From Halomonas sp. LBP4 (GTDB taxonomy: Bacteria > Pseudomonadota > Gammaproteobacteria > Pseudomonadales > Halomonadaceae), in assembly GCF_003202205.1 (NCBI RefSeq), contig NZ_PDOG01000002.1:5147-69146 (forward strand): 64,000 bases of DNA, in the 5' to 3' direction. The notes beneath the pieces were generated by a model that had not been told where the DNA came from, made no database searches, and saw only the letters and a list, made by a program, of their open reading frames with translations. The first letter of the stretch is position 1, and every line of letters begins with the position of its first letter. Positions 26,326 to 34,634 of this stretch are shown one piece after another. Position numbers and translations under genes: made by a program.

Positions 26326-27126
26326 TCAGCCACGGCTCAGTACGACCTCCAGCACGAACTTGCTGCCGAAGTAGGCCAGCAGCAGCACGGCGCAGCCGCC
26401 CAGGGTCCAGCGCACCGCGCGCATGCCGCGCCAGCCCAGCCGGTGGTGGCTGAACAGCAGCACCGAGAAGATCACCCAGGCGGCCAGCGAGAGAATGGTC
26501 TTGTGGGCCAGGTGCTGGGCGAACATGTTCTCGACGAACAAGAAGCCGCTGGCGATCGACATCGTCAGCAGGGCCAGGCCGGCCCAGATCAGCTCGAAGA
26601 GGATCCGCTCCATGGTGGTCAGGGGCGGCAGGGCCTGGACGATGCCGCGGGTGTGATGATGGCGCAGCGCCTGGTTCTGCAGGCCCAGCAGCACCGCCTG
26701 GACGGCGGCGATGGCCAGCACGGCGAAGGCCAGCACCGAGCTCAGGGCGTGCAGGGCGATCCCCGGCGTCAGGCCGGCCGTGCGTTCGGGGCTGGGCAGG
26801 CCCGTGGCCAGCAGCAGCGCCGCGCCGGCCAGCGGGAAGAGTCCCACGGCGGCGTTGAGCACCGGCTTGAAGAAGCTGACCACGATCAGCAGCAGGACCA
26901 CCACGGCGCCGGCCACGATCGCACTGGTGGAGAGGCCGGGCAGCACCGCCTGGCCCTGGCCGAAGAGCCCGGCGGCCAGCGGCAGATGGCAGAGCAGCCC
27001 CAGCACGCCCAGGCCACGGACCAGCGCGGGGCGCGACGGTACCCGCCGCGCCAGGGTCAGGGCCTGCCAGGAGGCTGCGGCGACATAGAGGATGAAGGCC
27101 AGGATGGCCAGGGGAAGCGCCTGCAT
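26326..27126 (-). CDS. ypjD: YpjD, cytochrome c assembly (CcsA/HemX-like) membrane protein
   Basis: A 266-residue protein with about eight membrane helices, of the cytochrome c assembly/HemX superfamily (ALHALSSVLAFAVLAIAAVQAVLLGLQ, SIASGFLFVENMFAQHLAHKTILSLAAWVIFSVLL). It has conserved His residues (HALSS, HLAHK, HH) that in CcsA-type proteins bind haem. Role in E. coli is poorly defined. Divergent from ffh, with corB downstream, a conserved neighbourhood. Confidence 0.9.
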   Translation of the reverse strand: MQALPLAILAFILYVAAASWQALTLARRVPSRPALVRGLGVLGLLCHLPLAAGLFGQGQAVLPGLSTSAIVAGAVVVLLLIVVSFFKPVLNAAVGLFPLAGAALLLATGLPSPERTAGLTPGIALHALSSVLAFAVLAIAAVQAVLLGLQNQALRHHHTRGIVQALPPLTTMERILFELIWAGLALLTMSIASGFLFVENMFAQHLAHKTILSLAAWVIFSVLLFSHHRLGWRGMRAVRWTLGGCAVLLLAYFGSKFVLEVVLSRG

Positions 27127-27239
27127 CGATTGCTTTCCATGCGCCTACGCGAGCGCCTGATGGTGGTTGAACAGCGTGTCGCTACTATACCCAATCCCCC
27201 GGGTTGCGCACAGACCGCGCGGCTTGCCGGTGTCGCGCA

Positions 27240-27268
27240 TGGAGACTCGCGGCGACAGGGCGTATAAT
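27240..27268 (+). promoter_or_regulatory. probable sigma-70 promoter of ffh
   Basis: A perfect TATAAT (27263-27268) with a weak -35 TGGAGA (27240-27245) at a 17-base spacer, 38 bases before the ffh ATG. Confidence 0.6.
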
Positions 27269-27306
27269 CCCTGCCCATATTCCGGCCGTCGTCACTGGAG
27301 AGGCCA

Positions 27307-28716
27307 ATGTTCCAGAATCTCAGCGAGCGTCTGTCGCAGACGCTCAAGTCGATCAAGGGTCAGGCGCGCCTGACCGAAGAGAACGTCAAGGACACCCTGC
27401 GCGAGGTGCGTCGAGCGCTGCTCGAGGCCGACGTCGCGCTGCCGGTGGTCAAGGCGTTCATCGAGCGGGTGCGCGAGCGTGCCGTGGGGCAGGAGGTGTC
27501 GCAGAGCCTCTCGCCGGGCCAGCAGTTCGTCAAGATCGTCCAGCAGGAGCTCGAGGCGGTCATGGGCGAGGCCAACGAGGGGCTCGTGCTCAAGGGCTCG
27601 CCCGCGGTGGTGCTGATGGCCGGCCTGCAGGGGGCGGGCAAGACCACCTCCGTGGCCAAGCTGGCGCGCTACCTCCGCGAGCGCGAGAAGAAGAAGGTGC
27701 TGGTGGTCTCGGCGGACGTCTATCGTCCCGCGGCCATCGACCAGCTCGAGACCCTGGCCGCCGAAGTGGGCGTCGACTTCTTCCCCTCGCGCAGCGACCA
27801 GCAGCCGGTGGCCATCGCCGAGGCGGCGATCAGGCACGCCAAGATCCAGTTCCATGACGTGGTGATCGTCGATACCGCCGGCCGCCTGGCCATCGACGAG
27901 GCGATGATGGCCGAGATCCAGGCGTTGCATAAGGCCGTGACGCCCCAGGAGACGCTGTTCGTGGTCGACGCCATGACCGGCCAGGACGCCGCCAATACCG
28001 CCAAGGCCTTCTCCGATGCCCTGCCGCTGAGCGGGGTGATCCTGACCAAGGCCGATGGCGACGCCCGCGGTGGTGCGGCGCTGTCGGTGCGTCACGTCAC
28101 CGGTAAGCCGATCAAGTTCATGGGGGTGGGCGAGAAGGTCGATGCCCTCGAGCCCTTCCACCCGGATCGCGTGGCCTCGCGCATCCTCGGCATGGGCGAC
28201 GTGCTGTCGCTGATCGAGGAAGCCGAGCGCACCGTCGACAAGCGCAAGGCCGAGAAGCTGGCCAAGAAGGTCAAGAAGGGCCAGGGCTTCGACCTCGAGG
28301 ACTTCCGCGACCAGCTCCAGCAGCTCAAGAAGATGGGCGGCATGGGGGGGCTGCTCGGCAAGCTGCCGGGCATGGGCCAGATGGCCGAGATGGCCCAGGG
28401 GCCCGGGCCCGAGAAGGAGCTGGGCAAGCTCGAGGCGCTGATCAACTCCATGACCCCCCAGGAGCGGCGCAAGCCGGAGATCATCAACGGCTCGCGCAAG
28501 CGCCGCATCGCCGCAGGTGCCGGCCTCCAGGTGCCCGATCTCAACCGCCTGCTCAAGCAGCACAAGCAGATGCAGAAGATGATGAAGAAGGCGGGCAAGA
28601 AGGGTGGCATGCAGAACATGATGCGCGGCATGTCCGGCATGATGGGCGGAGGCGGTCCCGGCGGCCCCGGCGGCCCCGGTGGGATGGGAGGGCCCGGCGG
28701 CTTCCCCCGGCGCTGA
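27307..28716 (+). CDS. ffh: signal recognition particle protein Ffh
   Basis: A 469-residue SRP54 GTPase. The N domain (1-90) includes ALLEADVALPVVKAFI. The G domain has GLQGAGKTTSVAKLA (G1), DTAGRL (G3) and TKADGDARGG (G4). The Met-rich M domain (about 300-450) carries LKKMGGMGGLLGKLPGMGQMAEM and RKRRIAAGAG for 4.5S RNA and signal-peptide binding. The tail is a Gly/Pro/Met-rich run longer than in E. coli Ffh (453). It targets membrane proteins co-translationally through FtsY, which is also in this window. Confidence 0.97.
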   Translation: MFQNLSERLSQTLKSIKGQARLTEENVKDTLREVRRALLEADVALPVVKAFIERVRERAVGQEVSQSLSPGQQFVKIVQQELEAVMGEANEGLVLKGSPAVVLMAGLQGAGKTTSVAKLARYLREREKKKVLVVSADVYRPAAIDQLETLAAEVGVDFFPSRSDQQPVAIAEAAIRHAKIQFHDVVIVDTAGRLAIDEAMMAEIQALHKAVTPQETLFVVDAMTGQDAANTAKAFSDALPLSGVILTKADGDARGGAALSVRHVTGKPIKFMGVGEKVDALEPFHPDRVASRILGMGDVLSLIEEAERTVDKRKAEKLAKKVKKGQGFDLEDFRDQLQQLKKMGGMGGLLGKLPGMGQMAEMAQGPGPEKELGKLEALINSMTPQERRKPEIINGSRKRRIAAGAGLQVPDLNRLLKQHKQMQKMMKKAGKKGGMQNMMRGMSGMMGGGGPGGPGGPGGMGGPGGFPRR

Positions 28717-28780
28717 GCCTTGGGTCAGTCATGGCTGCAATTGGCGAGAGGCGCCGACCTGTCGCTGGAACCGCCTCGAG

Positions 28781-28806
28781 CGTTGCCGCCATCTGCGATA
28801 GCCCTG
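28781..28806. repeat. REP-like GGGCTATCG-family element, copy A
   Basis: CGTTGCCGCCATCTGCGATAG followed by CCCTG, in the gap after ffh. It matches the elements at 45854-45879 and 60711-60736 with one or two changes. Confidence 0.6.
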
Positions 28807-28824
28807 CCGGTCCCCCGAAAAAGG

Positions 28825-28853
28825 TTCCCAAGCCGGGCTGTTTTCCGTAGAAT
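28825..28853 (+). promoter_or_regulatory. probable sigma-70 promoter of the rpsP operon
   Basis: TTCCCA (28825-28830), 17-base spacer, TAGAAT (28848-28853). It lies about 200 bases before rpsP, within the 335-base gap after ffh. Confidence 0.6.
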
Positions 28854-29051
28854 GCTGCGTCTTCACTGGCAGGACCGCGAATGTTCGCGGCCGCTGTCGT
28901 GACCGAATGCCCGAAGTCGGGCCTGCGGCCCGCTTCCCGAGCAGCCGTGCTCTGAACAGAAACGTTTCGAGAAGCAATGTTGAAGGCCCGTGGCTCACCG
29001 CCGCGGCCCAGCAGAGTCAACCGTAACCTCAACCGAAGGACAGACTACGCC
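28854..29051 (+). promoter_or_regulatory. long rpsP leader with two small hairpins
   Basis: If transcription starts near 28860, rpsP has a leader of about 190 bases. It holds CCGCGAA/TTCGCGG (28875-28890) and GCCCGA/TCGGGC (28909-28922). Long structured leaders are common in ribosomal-protein operons, but no known motif was recognised. Confidence 0.35.
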
Positions 29052-29300
29052 ATGGTTACCATTCGTCTGGCACGTGGTGGCGCCAAGAAGCGTCCCTTCT
29101 ACCACCTGACCGTGACCGATTCACGCAACGCTCGCGATGGCCGCTTTATCGAGCGCCTGGGCTTCTTCAACCCGATCGCCCGCGGTCAGGAAGAACGCCT
29201 GCGCATCGACCTGGATCGCATCGCCCACTGGCAGAGCCAGGGCGCGCAGCTCTCCGGCCGCGTCGCCGAACTGGTCAAGGAAGCGCGCAAGCAGGCCTGA
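29052..29300 (+). CDS. rpsP: 30S ribosomal protein S16
   Basis: An 82-residue S16: [20 protein letters not shown], then [32 protein letters not shown]. It binds 16S rRNA early in small-subunit assembly. First gene of rpsP-rimM-trmD-rplS. A GGAC box precedes the ATG; an upstream in-frame ATG would add 25 basic residues not found in S16. Confidence 0.97.
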   Translation: MVTIRLARGGAKKRPFYHLTVTDSRNARDGRFIERLGFFNPIARGQEERLRIDLDRIAHWQSQGAQLSGRVAELVKEARKQA

Positions 29301-29343
29301 AGGGCCTGACTTGCCTGCCTGAAGGTCCGTCACGGGGTCGTCG

Positions 29344-29892
29344 ATGAGCGATAACGCGCAAGCGCAGCCGAGCGACGATCATGTGGTGCTGGGCAAGTTG
29401 ACCAGCCCCTATGGTGTCAAGGGCTGGCTCAAGGTGTATTCGTACACCGGCCCGATGGAAGGCATCCTCGACTATGCCGAGTGGGTCCTGCGCCACGACG
29501 GTCGGCTCGTTCGCCGGCGGTTGGTCCAGGGGCGCCGGCACGGCAAGGGGCTGGTGGCCCTGCTGGAGGGCGTCGACAGCCGCGAGGCGGCCGAGGCCCT
29601 GGCCGGCGCCGAGATCCTGCTGCCCAAGGCGGAACTGCCCGAGCTCTCCGGCGATGACTACTACTGGTATCAGCTGGAAGGGTTGAAGGTGGTGACCCGC
29701 GAGGGCGTGGTGCTCGGGCGCATCGCCTACCTGTTCGAGACCGGCGCCAACGACGTCATGGTCGTGAAGGGTCAGGGCGATGACGCCATAGACGATCGCG
29801 AGCGGCTGCTGCCTTTCCTGCCCGATGACGTGGTGCTGGACGTGGATCTCGAGGCCGGCGTGATGCGCGTCGACTGGGACCCCGAGTTTTGA
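29344..29892 (+). CDS. rimM: 16S rRNA processing protein RimM
   Basis: A 182-residue RimM. The N-terminal RimM domain ([41 protein letters not shown]) is followed by a PRC-barrel domain ([52 protein letters not shown]). It helps mature the 3' domain of the 30S head and binds S19. Between rpsP and trmD as in most proteobacteria. Confidence 0.96.
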   Translation: MSDNAQAQPSDDHVVLGKLTSPYGVKGWLKVYSYTGPMEGILDYAEWVLRHDGRLVRRRLVQGRRHGKGLVALLEGVDSREAAEALAGAEILLPKAELPELSGDDYYWYQLEGLKVVTREGVVLGRIAYLFETGANDVMVVKGQGDDAIDDRERLLPFLPDDVVLDVDLEAGVMRVDWDPEF

Positions 29893-29939
29893 GTCCCGAC
29901 CTGACCTCGGAAGCCCCGGGCACGGAAAGTGAGCAGGGC

Positions 29940-30701
29940 ATGTGGATCGGCGTCGTGTCGCTGTTTCCCGAGATGTTCGAGGCGATCACCCGCCACGGCG
30001 TCACCGGGAGGGCGGTGGAGAAGGGGCGTATCGCGCTGGAGTTCTGGAACCCCCGCGACTACGCCACCGACCGCCACCGCACCGTGGATGACCGCCCCTA
30101 CGGCGGTGGCCCCGGCATGCTGATGAAGGTCGACACCCTGCGCGCGGCGATTCATGCCGCCCGTGAGCGGGCCCATGTCGCCACCGGTGAACGCCCCAGG
30201 GTGATCTACCTGTCGCCCCAGGGGCGCCGCCTCGATCAGGCGGGCGTGCAGGAGCTGGCCTCGGGCCCCCCCCTGGTGGTGGTGGCCGGGCGCTATGAAG
30301 GCATCGATGAGCGCGTGGTGGAGGGCGACATCGATGAGGAGTGGTCGATCGGCGACTATGTGCTCAGCGGCGGCGAGCTGCCGGCCATGGTGCTGATCGA
30401 TGCCGCGGCCAGGCTGGTGCCCGGGGTGCTGGGCCATCAGGGTTCCGCGGTCGAGGACTCCTTCAACGACGGGCTGCTGGACTGCCCGCACTATACCCGC
30501 CCCGAGGAGATCGACGGGCGGCGAGTGCCGGAGGTCCTGCTCAGCGGCAACCACGGTGCCATCCGGCGCTGGCGGCTGAAGCAGTCCCTGGGACGCACCT
30601 GGCAGCGTCGTCCCGACCTGCTCGAGGGCAGGACGTTGAGCGACGAGCAGCAGCGACTGCTCGCGGAGTTCATCGAGGAATACGCTCTGTCCACCAGGTA
30701 G
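29940..30701 (+). CDS. trmD: tRNA (guanine-N1-)-methyltransferase TrmD
   Basis: A 253-residue SPOUT methyltransferase making m1G37 in tRNAs. [20 protein letters not shown] is the standard start, so ATG 29940 is chosen over an in-frame TTG that overlaps the rimM stop. The trefoil-knot signatures are [13 protein letters not shown] and [26 protein letters not shown] and [11 protein letters not shown] contact the tRNA. Confidence 0.96.
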   Translation: MWIGVVSLFPEMFEAITRHGVTGRAVEKGRIALEFWNPRDYATDRHRTVDDRPYGGGPGMLMKVDTLRAAIHAARERAHVATGERPRVIYLSPQGRRLDQAGVQELASGPPLVVVAGRYEGIDERVVEGDIDEEWSIGDYVLSGGELPAMVLIDAAARLVPGVLGHQGSAVEDSFNDGLLDCPHYTRPEEIDGRRVPEVLLSGNHGAIRRWRLKQSLGRTWQRRPDLLEGRTLSDEQQRLLAEFIEEYALSTR

Positions 30702-30857
30702 GTCAGGGCGGAGGTGCAGGACGCCGACTCCTGAGGAGTCGCGGACCTGTGTCACCAATCAGCTCCCGCGCTCTCGAGCCTCGGCTCGGGCGCCGGGATC
30801 ACGACTCACCGGCAACGAACCGGATCCGGCGAGTCACGTTATCGAGGAGTCATTGTC

Positions 30858-31214
30858 ATGAGCAGCAAGAACAAGGTGATCCAGGCGCTCGAAGCCGAGC
30901 AGATGAGCAAGCAGGTGCCGGAGTTCGCCCCGGGTGACACCGTGGTCGTGCAGGTCAAGGTCAAGGAAGGCAGCCGCGAGCGTCTGCAGGCCTTCGAGGG
31001 CGTGGTCATCGGCAAGCGCAACCGCGGCCTGAACTCCGCCTTCACCGTGCGCAAGATCTCCCACGGCGTCGGCGTCGAGCGGACCTTCCAGACCTACAGC
31101 CCGCTGGTCGACTCCGTGAGCGTCAAGCGTCGCGGCGACGTGCGCCAGGCCAAGCTGTACTACCTCCGCGAGCGTAGCGGCAAGTCCGCCCGCATCAAGG
31201 AAAAGCTGGCCTGA
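30858..31214 (+). CDS. rplS: 50S ribosomal protein L19
   Basis: A 118-residue L19 ([58 protein letters not shown]). It sits at the 30S-50S interface. A 156-base gap to trmD contains small hairpins, including CGACTCCT/AGGAGTCG. A terminator follows, closing the operon. Confidence 0.97.
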   Translation: MSSKNKVIQALEAEQMSKQVPEFAPGDTVVVQVKVKEGSRERLQAFEGVVIGKRNRGLNSAFTVRKISHGVGVERTFQTYSPLVDSVSVKRRGDVRQAKLYYLRERSGKSARIKEKLA

Positions 31215-31266
31215 GGCCGAGGCCTGCCGGCTTGCGGTGCCGGGGCTGATGCCCCGCACCGATCGC

Positions 31267-31303
31267 GAAACCCCGTCACCGCTGCCGCGGGGCGGGGTTT
31301 CGT
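31267..31303 (+). terminator. terminator of the rpsP-rplS operon
   Basis: GAAACCCCG and CGGGGTTTC pair around a GC-rich loop, followed by GTTG. It lies about 50 bases after rplS. Confidence 0.75.
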
Positions 31304-31333
31304 TGTAGAGGGCCGGACCACCCGGGAGGTCGG

Positions 31334-32236
31334 ATGCCGACGGGCGATGACGCGAGCACACTGATCGACGCCTTCCTCGATGGCCTGTGGCTCGAGCAGG
31401 GGGCGAGCGACAACACCCTGGACGCCTATCGCCGCGACCTGGCGGCCTGGGGGAAGCGACTCGAGGCACGGGGGGAACGTCTGCTGGCCCCGGGGGCCGG
31501 AACCCTGCCGGCCTGGATCGACGAGCGCCGCGAGGCCGGCTACCAACTGCGCAGTACCGCCCGCCTGCTGTCGAGCCTGCGGCGCTTCTATCGCTGGGCG
31601 CTGGCGGAGGGCATGATCGCGGCGGACCCCCTGGTCGAGGTGCGACTGCCCCGGGTGCGGCCGGCGCTGCCGAACACCCTCGAGGAGGCCGAGGTCGAGC
31701 GGCTGCTCGAGGCGCCCGACCTGACCACCGACCTGGGGGTGCGTGACCGGGCCATGCTCGAGGTGCTCTACGGGGCCGGCCTGCGGGTCTCGGAGCTGGT
31801 GGGGCTGACCACCGATGCGTTGAACCTGCGCCAGGGCGTGGTGCGGGTGCGCGGCAAGGGCGACAAGGACCGCCTGGTGCCGCTCGGGGAGGAGGCGGTA
31901 GCCTGGCTCGAGCGTTACCTGCGTACCGCCCGTGGGGCGCTGATGGCCGATGTCACCCGGCCGGCGCTGTTTCCCGGGCGCGGCGATCGAGCGATGACGC
32001 GCCAGGCCTTCTGGTACCGCATCAAGGTCCATGCGCGCGTCGCCGGTATCGACCGGCCACTCTCGCCGCACACCCTGCGCCACGCCTTTGCCACCCATCT
32101 GTTGAATCATGGGGCCAACTTGCGTGTCGTACAGCTGCTGCTCGGTCACAGCGATCTCTCGACCACGCAGATCTATACCCATGTGGCGCAGGTGCGACTG
32201 GAAGCCCTGCACGCCGACCATCATCCGCGAGGCTGA
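31334..32236 (+). CDS. xerD: site-specific tyrosine recombinase XerD
   Basis: A 300-residue XerD. The N-terminal SAM-like domain (IDAFLDGLWLEQGASDNTLDAYRRDL) is followed by the catalytic domain. The Arg is in LYGAGLRVSELVGL, the Lys in RGKGDKDRLVPLG, the His-x-x-Arg in HTLRHAFATHLLNHGANLR, the second His in LLGHSDLSTTQIY, and the nucleophile Tyr in QIYTHV. It resolves chromosome dimers at dif with XerC. dsbC follows two bases downstream, a conserved order. Confidence 0.95.
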   Translation: MPTGDDASTLIDAFLDGLWLEQGASDNTLDAYRRDLAAWGKRLEARGERLLAPGAGTLPAWIDERREAGYQLRSTARLLSSLRRFYRWALAEGMIAADPLVEVRLPRVRPALPNTLEEAEVERLLEAPDLTTDLGVRDRAMLEVLYGAGLRVSELVGLTTDALNLRQGVVRVRGKGDKDRLVPLGEEAVAWLERYLRTARGALMADVTRPALFPGRGDRAMTRQAFWYRIKVHARVAGIDRPLSPHTLRHAFATHLLNHGANLRVVQLLLGHSDLSTTQIYTHVAQVRLEALHADHHPRG

Positions 32237-32238
32237 AC

Positions 32239-32976
32239 ATGAGAAGACACGTCCCGACATTCCTCGGCGGCCTGCTGGCTGCCACCCTGGCCGGCCCGCT
32301 GCTCGCCCAGGCCGATCCGGCCGCCCGCCTGGCCGAGAGGCTGGCGGTGAATGGCCAGCCGATGCCGGTGGAGAGCGTCCGGGAGACGCCGATGGAAGGG
32401 CTCTATGAGGTCCGCCTGGAGACCGGCGAGAGCTTCTACAGCGACGCCGAGGGGCGCCACTTCCTGGTCGGGGATCTCTACGAGAACGCCGGCCAGGGCC
32501 TGGTCAACCTGACCGAGCAGGGGCGAAATGCCGAGCGCGCCGAGCGCCTGGCGGAGATTCCCGATGCCGAGCGGGTGATCTTCCGCGGCGCCGAAAGCCG
32601 TGCCACGCTCACGGTGTTCACCGACACCACCTGCCCCTACTGCCGCCAGCTCCACGAGGAGGTGCCACGGCTCAACGAGCTGGGCATCGAGGTGCACTAC
32701 CTGGCCTTTCCGCGGGCCGGCATGAATGGCGAGGGCGCGCGGGTGATGCGTCAGGTCTGGTGCGCCGACAATCCGACCGAGGCGATGAGCGCGGCCAAGC
32801 GGGAGGAGCGCCTCTCGGGTGCCGCGGACTGCGACAATCCGGTCGAGTCACAGTATCATCTGGGCATGGAGCTCGGCGTCCAGGGCACGCCGGCCATCGT
32901 GCTGCCCGACGGCCGCCTGGTGCCCGGCTATGTGCCGGCGGAGCGCCTGGCCGCCATGCTGGGCCTGGAGGAGTGA
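32239..32976 (+). CDS. dsbC: periplasmic disulfide isomerase DsbC
   Basis: A 245-residue DsbC. The signal peptide is about residues 1-26 (FLGGLLAATLAGPLLAQA). An N-terminal dimerisation domain with SVRETPMEGLYEVRLETGESFYSDAEGRHFLVGDLY is followed by the thioredoxin domain with active-site CPYC (TDTTCPYCRQLHEEV) and the cis-Pro loop GVQGTPAIVLPDG. It isomerises wrong disulfides in the periplasm. Between xerD and hom as in Pseudomonas. Confidence 0.95.
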   Translation: MRRHVPTFLGGLLAATLAGPLLAQADPAARLAERLAVNGQPMPVESVRETPMEGLYEVRLETGESFYSDAEGRHFLVGDLYENAGQGLVNLTEQGRNAERAERLAEIPDAERVIFRGAESRATLTVFTDTTCPYCRQLHEEVPRLNELGIEVHYLAFPRAGMNGEGARVMRQVWCADNPTEAMSAAKREERLSGAADCDNPVESQYHLGMELGVQGTPAIVLPDGRLVPGYVPAERLAAMLGLEE

Positions 32977-33076
32977 CCGGGGCCGCGACGACACGTCACG
33001 AGCGGCCCGTCGAAGGCCGCTCGACCTACGCTGCGACACTTGCACGACAACTTGCACGACAAAGAGGGGAAAGACA

Positions 33077-34393
33077 TTGAAACCGGTGAGAGTGGGAATC
33101 TGTGGCCTGGGGACCGTCGGTGGCGGGACCTTCAACGTGCTGACGCGCAATGCCGACGAAATCGCTCGCCGCGCGGGGCGCCCGATCGTCATCGAGCAGG
33201 TCGCCTACCGCAGCTCCAACCCCGGGTGTGACATCACCGGCATCAAGACCACCGCCGACGTCTTCGAGGTGGCCACCAACCCCGACATCGACGTGGTGGT
33301 CGAGCTGATTGGCGGCTACGAAGTGGCCCGCGAGCTGGTGCTCACCGCCATCGAGAACGGCAAGCACGTGGTCACCGCCAACAAGGCGCTGATCGCCGTG
33401 CACGGCAACGAGATCTTCAAGGCGGCCCACGAGAAGGGCGTGATCGTGGCCTTCGAGGCCGCCGTGGCCGGTGGCATCCCGGTGATCAAGTCGCTGCGCG
33501 AGGGCCTCGGCGCCAACCGCATCGAATGGGTGGCCGGCATCATCAATGGCACCGGCAACTACATCCTCACCCACATGCGCGACGAGGGGCGGGCCTTCGA
33601 GGACGTGCTGGCCGAGGCCCAGGCGCTGGGCTACGCCGAGGCCGATCCGACCTTCGACGTCGAGGGCATCGACGCCGCCCACAAGCTCACCATCCTCGCC
33701 TCCATCGCCTACGGGGTGCCGCTGCAGTTCGAGAAGGCCTATACCGAAGGCATCTCGCGGGTCACCGCCGAGGATGTGGAGCAGGCCGAGAATCTGGGTT
33801 ACACCATCAAGCACCTGGGAATCTCCAAGCGCACCGAGACCGGCCTCGAACTGCGCGTGCACCCGACCCTGATTCCCCAGGAGCGCCTGCTGGCCAACGT
33901 GCATGGCGTCAAGAACGCCATCGCCATCATGGGCGACGCCGTGGGCCCGACCCTCTACTACGGGGCCGGCGCCGGTGCCGAGCCCACCGCCTCGGCGGTG
34001 GTCGCGGACCTGCTCGACGTGGCGCGCGACATCGCCACCGACCACCACTACCGGGTGCCCTACCTGGCCTTCAGCGGCATCGGCGAGGACGACGGCGGCA
34101 TGCCGATCATGCCCATGGAGAACATCGTCACCGCCTACTACCTGCGCCTGCTGGCGGTGGATCGCCCCGGGGTGCTGGCCCGGGTGGCGACCATCCTCGC
34201 CGAGCAGGGCATCTCCATCGAGGCCCTGATCCAGAAGGAGGCCACCGAGGGCGAGCTGGTGCCGATCATCCTGCTGACCCATCGCACCCGCGAGAAGCAG
34301 ATGAACGAGGCGATCCGGCACATCGAGTCGCTGGCCGACATCGCCGGTCCGGTGACGCGGATCCGCGTCGAGTCCCTCGACGAACAGGAATGA
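33077..34393 (+). CDS. hom: homoserine dehydrogenase
   Basis: A 438-residue enzyme. The Rossmann domain starts VRVGICGLGTVGGGTFNVL. The central part has ANKALIAVHG, AVAGGIPVIKSLREGL, GIINGTGNYILTHM and the catalytic ADPTFDVEGIDAAHKL. A C-terminal ACT domain (VDRPGVLARVATILAEQGISIEAL) probably senses threonine. It reduces aspartate semialdehyde to homoserine. TTG at 33077 is chosen as start, eight bases after GAGGGG. Between dsbC and hom lie a hairpin (33000-33022) and a 12-bp tandem duplication (33039-33062). thrC follows on the same strand. Confidence 0.95.
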   Translation: MKPVRVGICGLGTVGGGTFNVLTRNADEIARRAGRPIVIEQVAYRSSNPGCDITGIKTTADVFEVATNPDIDVVVELIGGYEVARELVLTAIENGKHVVTANKALIAVHGNEIFKAAHEKGVIVAFEAAVAGGIPVIKSLREGLGANRIEWVAGIINGTGNYILTHMRDEGRAFEDVLAEAQALGYAEADPTFDVEGIDAAHKLTILASIAYGVPLQFEKAYTEGISRVTAEDVEQAENLGYTIKHLGISKRTETGLELRVHPTLIPQERLLANVHGVKNAIAIMGDAVGPTLYYGAGAGAEPTASAVVADLLDVARDIATDHHYRVPYLAFSGIGEDDGGMPIMPMENIVTAYYLRLLAVDRPGVLARVATILAEQGISIEALIQKEATEGELVPIILLTHRTREKQMNEAIRHIESLADIAGPVTRIRVESLDEQE

Positions 34394-34394
34394 G

Positions 34395-34475
34395 CCGGGC
34401 TTCGCCCGGAGCCGTAAGCTATAAGCTTGAAGCTGAAAGAGCAAACCAGCGGATACTGGAGAGCTTGTAGCTGCC
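34395..34475 (+). repeat. heptad-repeat array downstream of hom
   Basis: After a small hairpin (CCGGGC/GCCCGG, 34395-34409) the sequence runs as degenerate seven-base units, AGCCGTA AGCTATA, AGCTTGA AGCTGAA and AGAGCAA, and later partly reversed as GAGCTTG TAGCTGC. A similar heptad array lies after prfB (41631-41711). Confidence 0.5.
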
Positions 34476-34500
34476 TAGGGTTGTTGCCGCTATCTGTAGC

Positions 34501-34616
34501 GAGGGGCGCCGGGGACAAGCCGAAGAGGAGGTCCTATGCCAGGGATGGCATCGGTAGCGCCCAGGGATGGGTTCACAGCGCCTCCTCGCAGGCTTGTCGC
34601 CGGATCAGCCCCGAGC
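34501..34616 (+). repeat. ~115-bp structured interspersed repeat, copy 2
   Basis: Inverted copy of 19699-19812, lying in the hom-thrC gap and ending 18 bases before the thrC start. The fold has an outer stem ACAAGCC/GGCTTGT (34515-34521 with 34591-34597), a middle stem GAGGAGG/CCTCCTC (34525-34531 with 34581-34587), hairpin ATGCC-AGGGAT-GGCAT (34536-34551) and hairpin GCCC-AGGGAT-GGGT (34559-34572). Differences from copy 1 preserve pairing. Both loops match the CsrA/RsmA hexaloop ARGGAU. Confidence 0.8.
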
Positions 34617-34634
34617 GAGCAAAGGAACCGAACA

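Noticed and set aside
33000..33062. Terminator or attenuator between dsbC and hom
   Set aside because: An 8-bp hairpin and a 12-bp tandem duplication are present, but there is no T-tract, leader peptide or alternative hairpin to support attenuation.
34536..34634. N-terminal extension of threonine synthase from an upstream ATG
   Set aside because: The extra residues are a translation of the interspersed repeat; the family start MRYIST has its own ribosome site.
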